Assembly: GCA_964607135.1 (NCBI GenBank)
Contig: CAZSIV010000040.1
Coordinates: 1 to 19,860, forward strand
Length of the DNA: 19,860 bases
Source of the DNA: Metaruminococcus_A sp964607135
GTDB taxonomy: Bacteria; Bacillota; Clostridia; Oscillospirales; Ruminococcaceae
Direction: 5' to 3'
Below, in pieces: positions 1 through 7,724 of this stretch (its first letter is position 1; each line of letters starts with the position of its first letter). Under the pieces are notes generated by a model, which saw only the letters and a list, made by a program, of their open reading frames with translations, ran no database searches and was not told where the DNA came from. Made by a program: the position numbers and the translations under genes.

Positions 1-150
1 CAGGCGCTTTCTTCCTTCCCGCGCCCCAAAACGGCTTGTTTATTTTACCTCCTCTTTTGCTTTTTTGTCAACCCCTTTTCTCATATTTTTTTAAAAAAAG
101 GATATTTTAATAATATTCAGCTCTAATAAATGACAAAAAAGGAGATTTTT

Positions 151-849
151 ATGCAGATCAACCTAAACAATCACCGACTCTTGATCCGCTTGGGACTTTT
201 AATCCTAATCAACCTGATCTCAGCGGCGCTCATTTTCTATTCCCTGCAATTACAGCCTGCCCAAAGTGTAGAAGTATTATCCAAATACGGTTCACGCGGC
301 GCGGAGGTCAAGGCAATCCAGCAGGCCCTGAAAGACCGAGGGCTTTTCAATGACGACGTCACCGGCTATTACGGCCCGATCACGCAAGAAGCCGTTCGAA
401 AATTTCAAAGGCAAAAGGGGCTCCAGGTGGATGGAATTACTGGGCCGCAGACTCTGAAGGCTCTCGGCATCACCATCGGTACCATTCCGCCCGCCACCGA
501 CAACAACGTCTATCTGCTGGCACGGATTATTTCGGCTGAGGCCAGGGGAGAGCCCTACATCGGCCAGGTCGCCGTCGGCGCTGTCGTCCTCAACCGGATC
601 GAACACCCGTCCTTTCCCGACACCCTCTCCGGCGTCATCTATCAACAGGGCGCCTTCACCGCGGTGACGGACGGACAATTTGACCAGCCGATTTCTGATT
701 CCGCTTACCAGGCGGCTCGTGAAGCGCTGAACGGGAACGATCCCTCCGGCGGTGCGATCTACTATTACAACCCGGACAAGACCTCCAACAAATGGATTCG
801 TTCCCGCCCGGTCATCAAACGGATCGGCAAGCATCTTTTCTGCGGCTGA
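151..849 (+). CDS. sleB: Spore cortex-lytic enzyme SleB (peptidoglycan-binding domain plus SleB hydrolase)
   Basis: A 232-residue protein. Residues 9-31 form one hydrophobic signal/anchor segment. Residues 41-106 are a PG_binding_1 domain (SRGAEVKAIQQAL, YGPITQEAVRKFQ, DGITGPQTLKALG). Residues 118-232 are the SleB/Hydrolase_2 domain with the signature IISAEARGEPYIGQVAVG; Glu130 in AEARGE is the expected catalytic acid of this lytic transglycosylase fold. In the family it degrades muramic-lactam cortex peptidoglycan during spore germination and is normally exported into the forespore periplasm. Start choice: ATG 151 has AAAAAAGGAG six bases upstream, whereas an in-frame ATG at 130 lies before that site and has none. 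Domain order and length match known SleB. It converges on the GT51 gene and shares a hairpin terminator with it. Forespore-specific expression would be usual, but I found no convincing sporulation promoter in the AT-rich leader. Confidence 0.9.
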   Translation: MQINLNNHRLLIRLGLLILINLISAALIFYSLQLQPAQSVEVLSKYGSRGAEVKAIQQALKDRGLFNDDVTGYYGPITQEAVRKFQRQKGLQVDGITGPQTLKALGITIGTIPPATDNNVYLLARIISAEARGEPYIGQVAVGAVVLNRIEHPSFPDTLSGVIYQQGAFTAVTDGQFDQPISDSAYQAAREALNGNDPSGGAIYYYNPDKTSNKWIRSRPVIKRIGKHLFCG

Positions 850-883
850 TGCTGTAAAACACAACCGTATTTCCGCGTATTCC

Positions 884-926
884 AAATCCGCTGAGAAAAG
901 CCCATTGCGTTTTTCTCAGCGGATTT
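884..926. terminator. Bidirectional terminator between sleB and the GT51 gene
   Basis: A perfect 16-bp stem (884-899 with 911-926) flanks an 11-base loop, and the arms are A-rich on the left and T-rich on the right, so it works as an intrinsic terminator on either strand. It sits between the two convergent stop codons. Confidence 0.9.
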
Positions 927-936
927 TTGCACATCG

Positions 937-1662
937 TCATTCGCTGCTTAAAATCTCAAGCGCTCTGTCCCGTGTGATTTTGCCGCATCTCACCATACGA
1001 TCCAGGACGACGGACATCCGCTTTTCTGCAAGATCGATGCTACGGTCAGGGGAATATGCGGACGGTGCATTCGGAAGACCCGCGAGTAAAACGGCTTCAT
1101 AGTCCGTCAAATCCTGCGGGCTCTTTTGAAAATACCCCTGTGCGGCCTCATAAATCCCATAATATCCGCTGCCGAAATAGATCGTGTTCACATATATTTC
1201 AAACAGCTCCTGTTTGCCGTATTCCTTTTCAAGCGCCAACGCAGCAAAGATTTCTGCGAATTTTCGTTCAATATTCTTTTCCTGTGTGAACAGTTGGTTT
1301 TTAGCAATCTGCTGAGTGATTGTGCTGCCGCCCTCAGCAAAGGAAAGGGTGATTAAATCCGTCCACAGGGCCCTGATAATCGCCTGCAAATCTATGCCGC
1401 AATGCGTCTCGAACCGCTGATCTTCGGCCGCTATCACGGCATCTACATAGATAGGAGGCAGGTCTTTGTATTTCGTGAAGCCCTCTTTGTTTCTCACCGT
1501 TTCAGCGATCTCTGCTATCGGCTCGTCTCTTACGGCATTTTGATACATCAGGTAGCCCTTCACGCCAAAAAATCCGCCTATCGACAGCGCAAGGATCACA
1601 AGCGCGGCAATCATGCGAAAAATTATTTTTCTCATTAACTTTCTTCCATTTTTTCTGCTCAT
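937..1662 (-). CDS. Monofunctional peptidoglycan glycosyltransferase (GT51)
   Basis: A 241-residue membrane-anchored transglycosylase that polymerises lipid II into glycan strands outside the membrane. After a basic N-terminus comes one transmembrane helix (about 12-36), then the GT51 domain. Visible motifs: IAAEDQRFETHCGID (78-91, catalytic Glu80), GGSTITQQIAKN (111-122), ERKFAEI, the IYVNTIYFGSGYYGI segment (156-170) and LLAGLPNAPSAYSP (192-205). No transpeptidase domain follows, so it is an MtgA-like stand-alone enzyme rather than a bifunctional PBP; I give no symbol because clostridial versions are not clear MtgA orthologues. A second ATG at 1635 (MRKIIFRM) has a slightly better GGAAGAAAG element than the 1662 start, so the protein may begin nine residues later. 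It lies about 20 bases after the lipoprotein gene and is probably co-transcribed with it. Confidence 0.88.
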   Translation of the reverse strand: MSRKNGRKLMRKIIFRMIAALVILALSIGGFFGVKGYLMYQNAVRDEPIAEIAETVRNKEGFTKYKDLPPIYVDAVIAAEDQRFETHCGIDLQAIIRALWTDLITLSFAEGGSTITQQIAKNQLFTQEKNIERKFAEIFAALALEKEYGKQELFEIYVNTIYFGSGYYGIYEAAQGYFQKSPQDLTDYEAVLLAGLPNAPSAYSPDRSIDLAEKRMSVVLDRMVRCGKITRDRALEILSSE

Positions 1663-1681
1663 TTGTTACATCACACCCATT

Positions 1682-2218
1682 TTACCCCTCGACTGCCAAC
1701 GACAGCTTTCCGATAAAATCTTCGCCCTTCAACACAATAAAATTGCCGCCGGCGTGTATTGTAAATTCATATCTGCCGGAGCCGGAAGCATCCGCAATCA
1801 GATGTTCTTCCTCTCCATCCAGCCAATACAGCGATGCCGTACCGGACTGAACCGACAGCGAATAAACCGCTCTCAAATCGTTTCCGCCCCTGCGTTTCAG
1901 GGCAGTCCCGCCGAATATATACTCCTCCCCGGTAAAGCGCTCATAATCCGCTTCATAGCTCCCCGTATAATTGTCGGCGCCTTTTTCCCTCTCTCCTTTG
2001 AGGGCAGCGTTCCCGGTGACCGAGCGTTTTGCGGCGGCCTCTGCCCAATCGTTCGCTTCGTCCAGAAAGCCGTTCCAGAGCTCCGTCAATTCCCGGCGGA
2101 TTCCGTCTTCATTTTCTTTCAGCTCCTTTACGACGCCGCCTGCCACGCTGCACCCGGTGAGACCGATCAATAGTACCAGCAGTGCGAAACATCCGGCAAT
2201 CATCGATTTTCGACGCAT
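1682..2218 (-). CDS. Small lipoprotein of unknown function
   Basis: A 178-residue protein with a lipoprotein signal: MRRKSMIAGC, a hydrophobic core, then the lipobox LTGC with the acylated Cys at residue 23. The rest is soluble and charged: a helical stretch (about 30-62), then a region that looks beta-rich with a GSGRYEFTIHAGGNFIVL segment near the C-terminus. I recognise no family. Start: ATG 2218 lies 8 bases after a perfect AGGAGG (2227-2232); a GTG at 2221 is also in frame but too close to that site. It is the first gene of a probable two-gene unit with the GT51 enzyme, suggesting an envelope role on the outer face of the membrane. That role is inference only. Confidence 0.8.
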   Translation of the reverse strand: MRRKSMIAGCFALLVLLIGLTGCSVAGGVVKELKENEDGIRRELTELWNGFLDEANDWAEAAAKRSVTGNAALKGEREKGADNYTGSYEADYERFTGEEYIFGGTALKRRGGNDLRAVYSLSVQSGTASLYWLDGEEEHLIADASGSGRYEFTIHAGGNFIVLKGEDFIGKLSLAVEG

Positions 2219-2333
2219 CACGATAACCTCCTAATCGATCAAGACAAAGCCTGTCGTCACAAAGCGGCCTTATCCGCATCTCTGTAATTTTGTATTCCTT
2301 TCTCTTACCTGCTCGCTTTTTACTGTTTGGTTC

Positions 2334-2342
2334 ATTGTACCA
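2334..2342 (-). promoter_or_regulatory. Extended -10 promoter for lipoprotein-GT51 unit
   Basis: On the minus strand TGG precedes TACAAT (2334-2339), an extended -10 box about 115 bases upstream of the lipoprotein start. No good -35 is present at the usual spacing. Confidence 0.4.
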
Positions 2343-2404
2343 CATCAGCCTTACGACCATATGACTTTCAGCTAACATTTTTGTAAGAATGCAAAAACAA
2401 AAGG

Positions 2405-2417
2405 CGGCTAACAGCCG
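2405..2417 (-). terminator. Possible second terminator of the ABC operon
   Basis: On the minus strand CGGCT-gtt-AGCCG is followed by CCTTTTGTTTTT. It lies downstream of the stronger hairpin at 2513-2550. With only 5 bp in the stem it may be a back-up. Another hairpin (2447-2469, eight pairs including one G-T) lies between the two. Apart from these and the lipoprotein promoter I see nothing else in 2219-2574. Confidence 0.4.
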
Positions 2418-2512
2418 AGCTCTCTCATATAAAGGCGTTTTTCAGGAGGTTTCTCTTTCGGAGAAGCCTATTGCCAACGCTTTTTCGATTTCTCATTTGT
2501 TTAAGCCGTAAA

Positions 2513-2550
2513 AAACAGCGCAGCCCCGCAAAATCGAAGCTGCGCTGTTT
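2513..2550 (-). terminator. Terminator of the ABC transporter operon
   Basis: AAACAGCGCAGC (2513-2524) pairs perfectly with GCTGCGCTGTTT (2539-2550) around a 14-base loop. On the minus strand a T-run follows, 25 bases after the DUF4340 stop codon. Confidence 0.85.
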
Positions 2551-2574
2551 CTGTGACTTGTTTTTCTCCCGTCT

Positions 2575-4062
2575 TTAATAATTCGGGTTGATCGCCTGGT
2601 TTTCCGCAATCGCCTTCACATTCTCAAAAAAGGCGGTTACATAAGCCATTCTGGTCGCAAAGCGGGTCTGCCCGTTGACCGTAATCGACGCTTTTCGATC
2701 CCCAATGTCGTGAAACGCGACGGTGAGCGGACTCAGCGAAGCGTCGTTGAACCGGAAGGTCAGCGTGAGGATCGGCGAACCGGTAGGAGTTTTGGTATAA
2801 AGCTCGTTTGCGAGGGCAGAGACGACATAAATATAGAAGTTGGCCAGCTTATCCTTGTCGACCTCTTTCCCGTTTACCGTGCCGGTGACCTCGACAGAGT
2901 TCGAGTCGGATGCGGTTTCCGCCTGGACGAAATCGACCAGATACTCCGCCCCTTCGGCCGAGATAGTCAGGGTGTCCACCTGAGTGATATTAGGCGCAAA
3001 GGGAATTTGGGAAATCATGTCGAAAACCGTGGTCGTCAAGAACGGCATCTGCCCGGTTCTGGCATAGTAAACCGCATCGCGCCCCACGAGCTGTACATAA
3101 TAGCCTGTGATTTCCGTTCCGTCCTTCTCATCCTCCGCGGCCGGATCGCTGTAGCAGGCTTTCCCCACCTTGATCTGAACCTGGGAGCCGTCCTTCATAA
3201 AGGCGGTGTAGACGGCTGTGGGCTCCGACAGCCCGTATTCCCCGAGCCGTTCCTGAGTCGGGAAGATGCCGACAACCGAAGCTGCATCGAACGAAACCGC
3301 AGCATCGGCAACATCTCCAAAATAGGTGCTCTCAACATAGGCCTTCACCGGCGAAGTCATGACGAAGGCACTGGCATACATCGGGCTGTAATGCGCCTCT
3401 GCGTCGTCCTCCACCTGTTCAAAGACGAGCTCGCCGTCGGTATCCTGCCTGGAAAGTGTGATTTTCTGGACGAGCTCCTCCGCCTCTTTCCCTTCGTCAT
3501 TGGAAGTAAGCGCCTTTGACAGATAATCCTTTGCAGCCTTTGTGCTGAGATAGCCGTAAGGGTTGACCTGGACGAGATAGAGCTTCGGGTCGCCTTCCAG
3601 CATGGCGTAATAGCCGTCGTTGAGCGGGCTTTTCAACCCGATCTTCAGCGAATAGCTCCCCCCGTCCTTCTGGGTGGCTTCCACGACTGTCTTGGGGTCG
3701 GCGAGCCCGTATTCCTCAAGGTTCTCAGGGGAATCGCTCACCGCCTTGACGGCCTCGATCACCGCCATGGCGGAAAACGCATCCTTGACATCGCTTTGAT
3801 TGACGGGCAGCCCTTTGAGCGCCTCCACGGCGAAAACGCCGTCCTCCGACTGGGTCATGACGATCTCATCTTTCTCATTTTTGATTGTCAGCTTGGTCAA
3901 GGTGTTGATATTTTTTTCGAGAAGATTGATGGTAGAGCCGGAAGAACTGTCGCTCATCTCATCCCCTTCCCCCGGGTTCAGCAGGAGAAGAGCTGTCAGC
4001 ACCCCGACCAGCACGAGGAGGACGACGCCGCCGATCAGCAGAACTTTTTTCTTTTTATTCAT
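2575..4062 (-). CDS. DUF4340 domain protein, partner of the Gld-like ABC transporter
   Basis: A 495-residue protein with a basic start, one transmembrane helix (about 6-29) and a large external region. It belongs to the DUF4340 family, usually found beside GldG-type proteins. Two internal repeats are visible: EYGLADPKTVVEA with the following KDGG.Y.LKIG (117-142), and EYGLSEPTAVYTA with KDGSQVQIKVG (275-300). Each is followed by a GYYxxLxG...YxV-type strand, so the domain is present twice. An acidic, serine-rich linker (32-43) follows the helix. The start is firm: AGGAGG overlaps the stop region of the GldG-like gene, only three bases away, pointing to translational coupling. No enzymatic motif was seen; an accessory or substrate-binding role in the periplasm-side of the complex is inferred from context. 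Confidence 0.85.
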   Translation of the reverse strand: MNKKKKVLLIGGVVLLVLVGVLTALLLLNPGEGDEMSDSSSGSTINLLEKNINTLTKLTIKNEKDEIVMTQSEDGVFAVEALKGLPVNQSDVKDAFSAMAVIEAVKAVSDSPENLEEYGLADPKTVVEATQKDGGSYSLKIGLKSPLNDGYYAMLEGDPKLYLVQVNPYGYLSTKAAKDYLSKALTSNDEGKEAEELVQKITLSRQDTDGELVFEQVEDDAEAHYSPMYASAFVMTSPVKAYVESTYFGDVADAAVSFDAASVVGIFPTQERLGEYGLSEPTAVYTAFMKDGSQVQIKVGKACYSDPAAEDEKDGTEITGYYVQLVGRDAVYYARTGQMPFLTTTVFDMISQIPFAPNITQVDTLTISAEGAEYLVDFVQAETASDSNSVEVTGTVNGKEVDKDKLANFYIYVVSALANELYTKTPTGSPILTLTFRFNDASLSPLTVAFHDIGDRKASITVNGQTRFATRMAYVTAFFENVKAIAENQAINPNY

Positions 4063-4065
4063 AGG

Positions 4066-5544
4066 TTACAGATTCCTCCTGCGCAAGAATACCGCCAGGC
4101 CGATCACAAGCACCGCCAGCGGCAGAATCGCCACAAAGACGACCCCGAGCACGATCGCCGTCGTCGCGTTGATCTCGAGCCGAACCGCAGACAAATCCTT
4201 CGAGGCGACCGTGATCGCCGCTTCCTTGCCGGTCATCTCGTTGAAGAGCGAGACGATATACTGGCTGTTCCCAAAGTTTTCAGCGTCGCCGATTCCGGAG
4301 GCAAACATATTGCTGGATGCGAAGGCAACGACGGTAGAGCGGGTGACCTCGCCCCCGGCGGTCGCATCGCTTTCCCGCTGCCCCGCCACAATCGTATTGA
4401 AGACCTGTTTCTGTTCGTTTGAAGGATCCCAGCCGTCCGGAATGTTCAGCGGGGCGAGAACCGAGCTGTCGTAGGTCGTGCAGAGCACCTTGGTGCTGCG
4501 GAGGTTCTGGGCATCGAAGAGGGTGACGACCGGGCGGACGTTGTACATGACGATCGGCGCTTTCAGCGCTTCCGTTCTGCCGATGAAATCCAGGTCGAGA
4601 CTGTCGGCGTTCTGGATGGAGAAATAGGCGTTATAATAGATCCGGTTGGCATCGGTCTCGACCACTACGCCTTCCTCAAACCCGATCCCCCATTCCGCCA
4701 GGAAGGTCTCCAGATTCGGGAGCTTCGGCTGGCCGGGGTCGGCGATATAGATTAACTGCTTGCCGTAGGCGCCGCCGTTGACCAAGAAGCTGTCGAGCTT
4801 TTTGATTTCTTCCTCGGTGAAGTCGATGGTCGGCGCGGCGACAATGACGATCTGGGCGTCCGGGCTGATCTCCGCCCCCAGCGTTCTGACCGTCTCGAGT
4901 TCAAATCCGTTTTTCCCGAGGAGACCGGTGAGCCCCGCAACCGCGTTTTCCCCGTGACCCTCGGTCACAACGACGCTGGTGGGGTTTTCATCGGTGACGT
5001 AGAGCAGGGCGCTGGTCATCGTCTCCTCCGCGTGGGAGGAAACCGACGACACATTGCCGGTGCTGCTGTTGTAGCCGATATCAAACAGGTCCTGGTAACC
5101 GAACTTCTGGATCCGCAGGTCGGATTCCACCAGGATATCCCCCACTGCAAAGGTTTCGCTCGGATAACGGGATGCGAATCCGGGGTTGCTTTCCAGATCG
5201 ATAAAGGAAAGGGTGACCCGGTCGCTGTACTGCGCATACTTTTTCAGGGTTTCACCCACCTGGTAGACGTAAGGATTCGACGGGTCGGAAAAATAGGTCT
5301 CATCCGCCAGCACATAAATGGTGACGTCGCGGTTGAGGGATGCGACGTAGTCGATCGACTCCTGCGAAATTTCGTACCGGCCGCTGCTGGTCAGATCCAG
5401 CGTCAGGGGGTATTTGTCGAGGAGCAGGGTCGCGATGATATTCACCACGACGACCAGCGCCACAAAGCCGACGGTGATCGCCGTTGCGACGGCGCCGTAT
5501 TTAAAGTTCCGCTTTTTGGTAAAACTCGGTTTGTTGATCTTCAT
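4066..5544 (-). CDS. GldG-like ABC transporter auxiliary protein
   Basis: About 492 residues. One transmembrane helix near the N-terminus (GFVALVVVVNIIATLLL), a large extracytoplasmic domain, and a second helix at the extreme C-terminus ending in LRRRNL. The extracytoplasmic part has the features of the ABC_transp_aux/GldG family: a YEISQESIDYV start, DVTIYVLADE, a VVVTEGHGENAV segment and GGAYGKQLIYIADPG. GldG works with GldA and GldF in gliding bacteroidetes, but homologues are common in non-gliding Clostridia where their role is unclear. Start: the GGGGGA site is only 2-3 bases from ATG 5550 but 8 from ATG 5544, so 5544 is preferred. It lies 8-14 bases after the permease stop codon and three bases before the DUF4340 gene. 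Confidence 0.85.
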   Translation of the reverse strand: MKINKPSFTKKRNFKYGAVATAITVGFVALVVVVNIIATLLLDKYPLTLDLTSSGRYEISQESIDYVASLNRDVTIYVLADETYFSDPSNPYVYQVGETLKKYAQYSDRVTLSFIDLESNPGFASRYPSETFAVGDILVESDLRIQKFGYQDLFDIGYNSSTGNVSSVSSHAEETMTSALLYVTDENPTSVVVTEGHGENAVAGLTGLLGKNGFELETVRTLGAEISPDAQIVIVAAPTIDFTEEEIKKLDSFLVNGGAYGKQLIYIADPGQPKLPNLETFLAEWGIGFEEGVVVETDANRIYYNAYFSIQNADSLDLDFIGRTEALKAPIVMYNVRPVVTLFDAQNLRSTKVLCTTYDSSVLAPLNIPDGWDPSNEQKQVFNTIVAGQRESDATAGGEVTRSTVVAFASSNMFASGIGDAENFGNSQYIVSLFNEMTGKEAAITVASKDLSAVRLEINATTAIVLGVVFVAILPLAVLVIGLAVFLRRRNL

Positions 5545-5558
5545 CTTCATTCTCCCCC

Positions 5559-6260
5559 TTACGCCCAGCGTCTCTTCTCGAGCACGCGCATGGTCAAAAA
5601 GTTGAACACGACGATGAAGCTGATGAAATACAGCAGATCAGCCGCGTTGAAAACGCCCGCTGTCAGCGGATAATAGCGGTTATAGAAGGCGAGCGAATTG
5701 AGACAGTCGCGGAGAAAACCCGCCGGGACGGCCGAGCTGACGACATTGAGCATCATCAGTACCATGCAGCAGACCAGCGCGCCGACCGCCGCAATCACCT
5801 GGTTTTCGGTCAGAGATGAGATAAACATCCCGACTGCAACGAGAGCCGCGCCCATCAAGAGAGTTCCAACCAAGCTGCCGATGACGACCGCCCAGTCCAT
5901 GGTAGAGAAAACCGCCAGGACAATGGCGTAGACCAGAATGACGGCGATCCCCATCGCGAGGACGCAGAAGGCGGCGAGGAATTTGCCGACGACGATCGCA
6001 TTCAAATTGACCGGCGCGGTCAAAAGGGCCTGGTCGGTCTTCTGCTTGCGCTCCTCGCTGAAAAGCCGCATGGTGAGGATCGGGACAATGAACATCAGCA
6101 CGGTGAAGGTCCAGCTGTAGACAACCGCGAGGTCGCTGCTGAAGGAAAGCATCATAAGGGCGAACGGGATGGCGGTCACGATGTAGAAAACGACCAGAAA
6201 GACATAGCCGATCGCCGAAGAAAAGTAAGCGTTGAGCTCACGTCTGAAAACTGCTAACAT
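5559..6260 (-). CDS. ABC-2 family transporter permease (GldF-like)
   Basis: A 233-residue integral membrane protein with six hydrophobic helices in the ABC-2 pattern. It opens MLAVFRRELNAYFSSAIGYVF, typical of GldF/NosY-like permeases, with a cytoplasmic RLFSEERKQKTDQALLTAPV segment between helices 2 and 3, the usual coupling-helix region facing the ATPase. The start ATG directly abuts the ATPase stop codon (TAAATG), with GGAGGTG 8 bases upstream inside the ATPase gene, so the two are translationally coupled. It would form the membrane channel of the complex encoded by the four-gene operon. Substrate unknown. Confidence 0.9.
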   Translation of the reverse strand: MLAVFRRELNAYFSSAIGYVFLVVFYIVTAIPFALMMLSFSSDLAVVYSWTFTVLMFIVPILTMRLFSEERKQKTDQALLTAPVNLNAIVVGKFLAAFCVLAMGIAVILVYAIVLAVFSTMDWAVVIGSLVGTLLMGAALVAVGMFISSLTENQVIAAVGALVCCMVLMMLNVVSSAVPAGFLRDCLNSLAFYNRYYPLTAGVFNAADLLYFISFIVVFNFLTMRVLEKRRWA

Positions 6261-7208
6261 TTATTTCGCACCTCCGCTTTTGGAATCGGTCAGCTGGAGG
6301 AAGATATCCTCGAGCGTCAGTTCGCTGGAACGCAGGCCCAGGATCGGGAAATTCCGCTCCGCAAGGCGCTTGAACATCTCGCGCCGGCAGTCGGTATCCG
6401 GCTTGCTTTCGATGATGTAATCGTAGCAGCCGGGCTCCTTTTCACCCAGGGTGGTGACCTCTTTCATCACGGGAATGGTGGAGAGCAGCCGATAGACGTC
6501 GGACTCCGGCCCCTCGACCCGGACTGTGAAGCGGTGGTCGGTCGACAGGTTTTTGGAGAGGTTCTCGGCGGTGTCGTCCGCGACGAGCTTCCCGTTGTTG
6601 ATGACGATTACCCGGCTGCAGATCGCCTGAACCTCCGGCAGGATGTGGGAGGAGAGGATGATGGTGTGCTTTTTGCCCAGGCTTTTGATCAGGTTGCGGA
6701 TGTCGATGATCTGCTTCGGGTCGAGCCCGACGGTGGGCTCGTCCAGAATCAGCACCTTCGGGTTGCCGATGAGCGCCTGCGCCAGCCCCACCCGCTGTTT
6801 ATACCCTTTGGAGAGGTTCTTGATCAGCCGGTGGGCGACGTGCTCGATCTTCACCAAGCCGCAGACCTCTTTGATATGGTCTTCCCGCGGGAGTTTCACC
6901 TTTTTGAGATCGTAGATGAAATTGAGGTAATCCCTGACGGTCATATCCATGTAGAGCGGCGGGTTTTCCGGCAGATAGCCGATCAGCCGCTTGGCCTCGA
7001 TGGGGTTGTCCAGCACGTCGAACCCGCCGACCTTCGCCGTCCCCTCGGTGGACGACAGGTAGCCCGTGAGGATGTTCATCGTCGTCGACTTGCCGGCGCC
7101 GTTGGGCCCCAGGAAGCCGAGAATTTCGCCCTCATTCACAGTAAAGCTGATGCCGTCGAGCGCCGCTTTGCTGCCGTAATGCTTGGCGAGGTTTGATACT
7201 TCGATCAT
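6261..7208 (-). CDS. ABC transporter ATP-binding protein (GldA/CcmA-type)
   Basis: A 315-residue ATPase. Walker A is GPNGAGKST, the signature is LSKGYKQRVGLAQAL, Walker B VLILDEPTVGLDP, and the switch His lies in IILSSHILPEV. The first ~220 residues are the nucleotide-binding domain. The last ~95 form the C-terminal extension typical of the GldA/YhaQ-like group, ending in ELTLEDIFLQLTDSKSGGAK. It is the first gene of the operon and energises the ABC-2 permease encoded directly downstream. Start ATG 7208 has GGAGGAG six bases upstream (7215-7221). Confidence 0.93.
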   Translation of the reverse strand: MIEVSNLAKHYGSKAALDGISFTVNEGEILGFLGPNGAGKSTTMNILTGYLSSTEGTAKVGGFDVLDNPIEAKRLIGYLPENPPLYMDMTVRDYLNFIYDLKKVKLPREDHIKEVCGLVKIEHVAHRLIKNLSKGYKQRVGLAQALIGNPKVLILDEPTVGLDPKQIIDIRNLIKSLGKKHTIILSSHILPEVQAICSRVIVINNGKLVADDTAENLSKNLSTDHRFTVRVEGPESDVYRLLSTIPVMKEVTTLGEKEPGCYDYIIESKPDTDCRREMFKRLAERNFPILGLRSSELTLEDIFLQLTDSKSGGAK

Positions 7209-7267
7209 ACAAAGCTCCTCCAGATCACAATTTTCAAGCCATCACAGGGATGCGCTTTAACCCCTTT

Positions 7268-7276
7268 ATCATAGCA
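7268..7276 (-). promoter_or_regulatory. Promoter of the ABC operon (extended -10)
   Basis: On the minus strand TGC precedes TATGAT (7268-7273), an extended -10 about 60 bases upstream of the ATPase start. The upstream DNA is AT-rich but lacks a clear -35. Confidence 0.45.
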
Positions 7277-7404
7277 AAATTCGCTGAATCAATTGTGAAC
7301 AGGAATTAAATTGTTGATCGAATATTTAGTTTTATGGTGGGTAAATTCAACCTTATTTGATAATTTTGCACAAAACATGAGGCGCTTTTTTGGATTCGAG
7401 TCCG

Positions 7405-7496
7405 TGGCCGGGATTACCCGGCGTGCCCCGCAGGACAAAAATCCAGAGTCCGGCAAGCATAGGAGTGTGAATCGAGAGCGGAGGCGCTCCGCTCAG
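7405..7496 (+). repeat. Intergenic hairpin repeat, copy A
   Basis: A shortened copy of the repeat family. GCCGGG-N4-CCCGGC (7407-7422) is followed by CCCCGCAGGACAAAAATCC and a tail to about 7474 that aligns without large gaps to the 50-base cores at 10964-11013 and 11158-11207. It ends in an 8-bp hairpin, GAGCGGAG-gcg-CTCCGCTC (7476-7494). Unlike the others it lies between two divergent genes. The rest of 7209-7628 is AT-rich promoter DNA. An open frame of 76 codons (7311-7541) runs through the repeat; it has no family resemblance or ribosome site and is not called. Confidence 0.7.
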
Positions 7497-7628
7497 TCCG
7501 CAGCTCTGGAGGGATTTTCAGCAAGAAGTTATTGGTACTGAGCGCACACGATCCTCAGCCCGCTTTCGCCTTTATTTCACATCAACGTCTTTAGAATTTG
7601 TATTTTTAATATATTCCATATTTCAAGC

Positions 7629-7657
7629 TTGCATAAACCGAAAAACCACACTATACT
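7629..7657 (+). promoter_or_regulatory. Sigma-A type promoter of the GH172-like gene
   Basis: TTGCAT (7629-7634), exactly 17 bases, then TATACT (7652-7657). Transcription should start near 7664, giving a leader of about 60 bases. The DNA around it (7570-7630) is AT-rich. Confidence 0.75.
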
Positions 7658-7724
7658 GATTGCAGATAATACGCTTTGCCTGCGTCGAATTTCAAATGGC
7701 GGAGCGAAAGAAAGGAAGAAGAAA

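Noticed and set aside
7391..7405. GGATTCGAGTCC resembling a tRNA T-arm
   Set aside because: No acceptor, anticodon or D-arm can be formed around it; the stem is only three pairs.
7311..7541. A 76-codon plus-strand frame
   Set aside because: It starts with TTG in promoter-like AT-rich DNA, has no ribosome site and is mostly repeat copy A.
7629..7724. N-terminal extension of the GH172-like protein by 32 residues
   Set aside because: Its TTG start coincides with the -35 box of a consensus promoter, and the internal ATG has the ribosome site.
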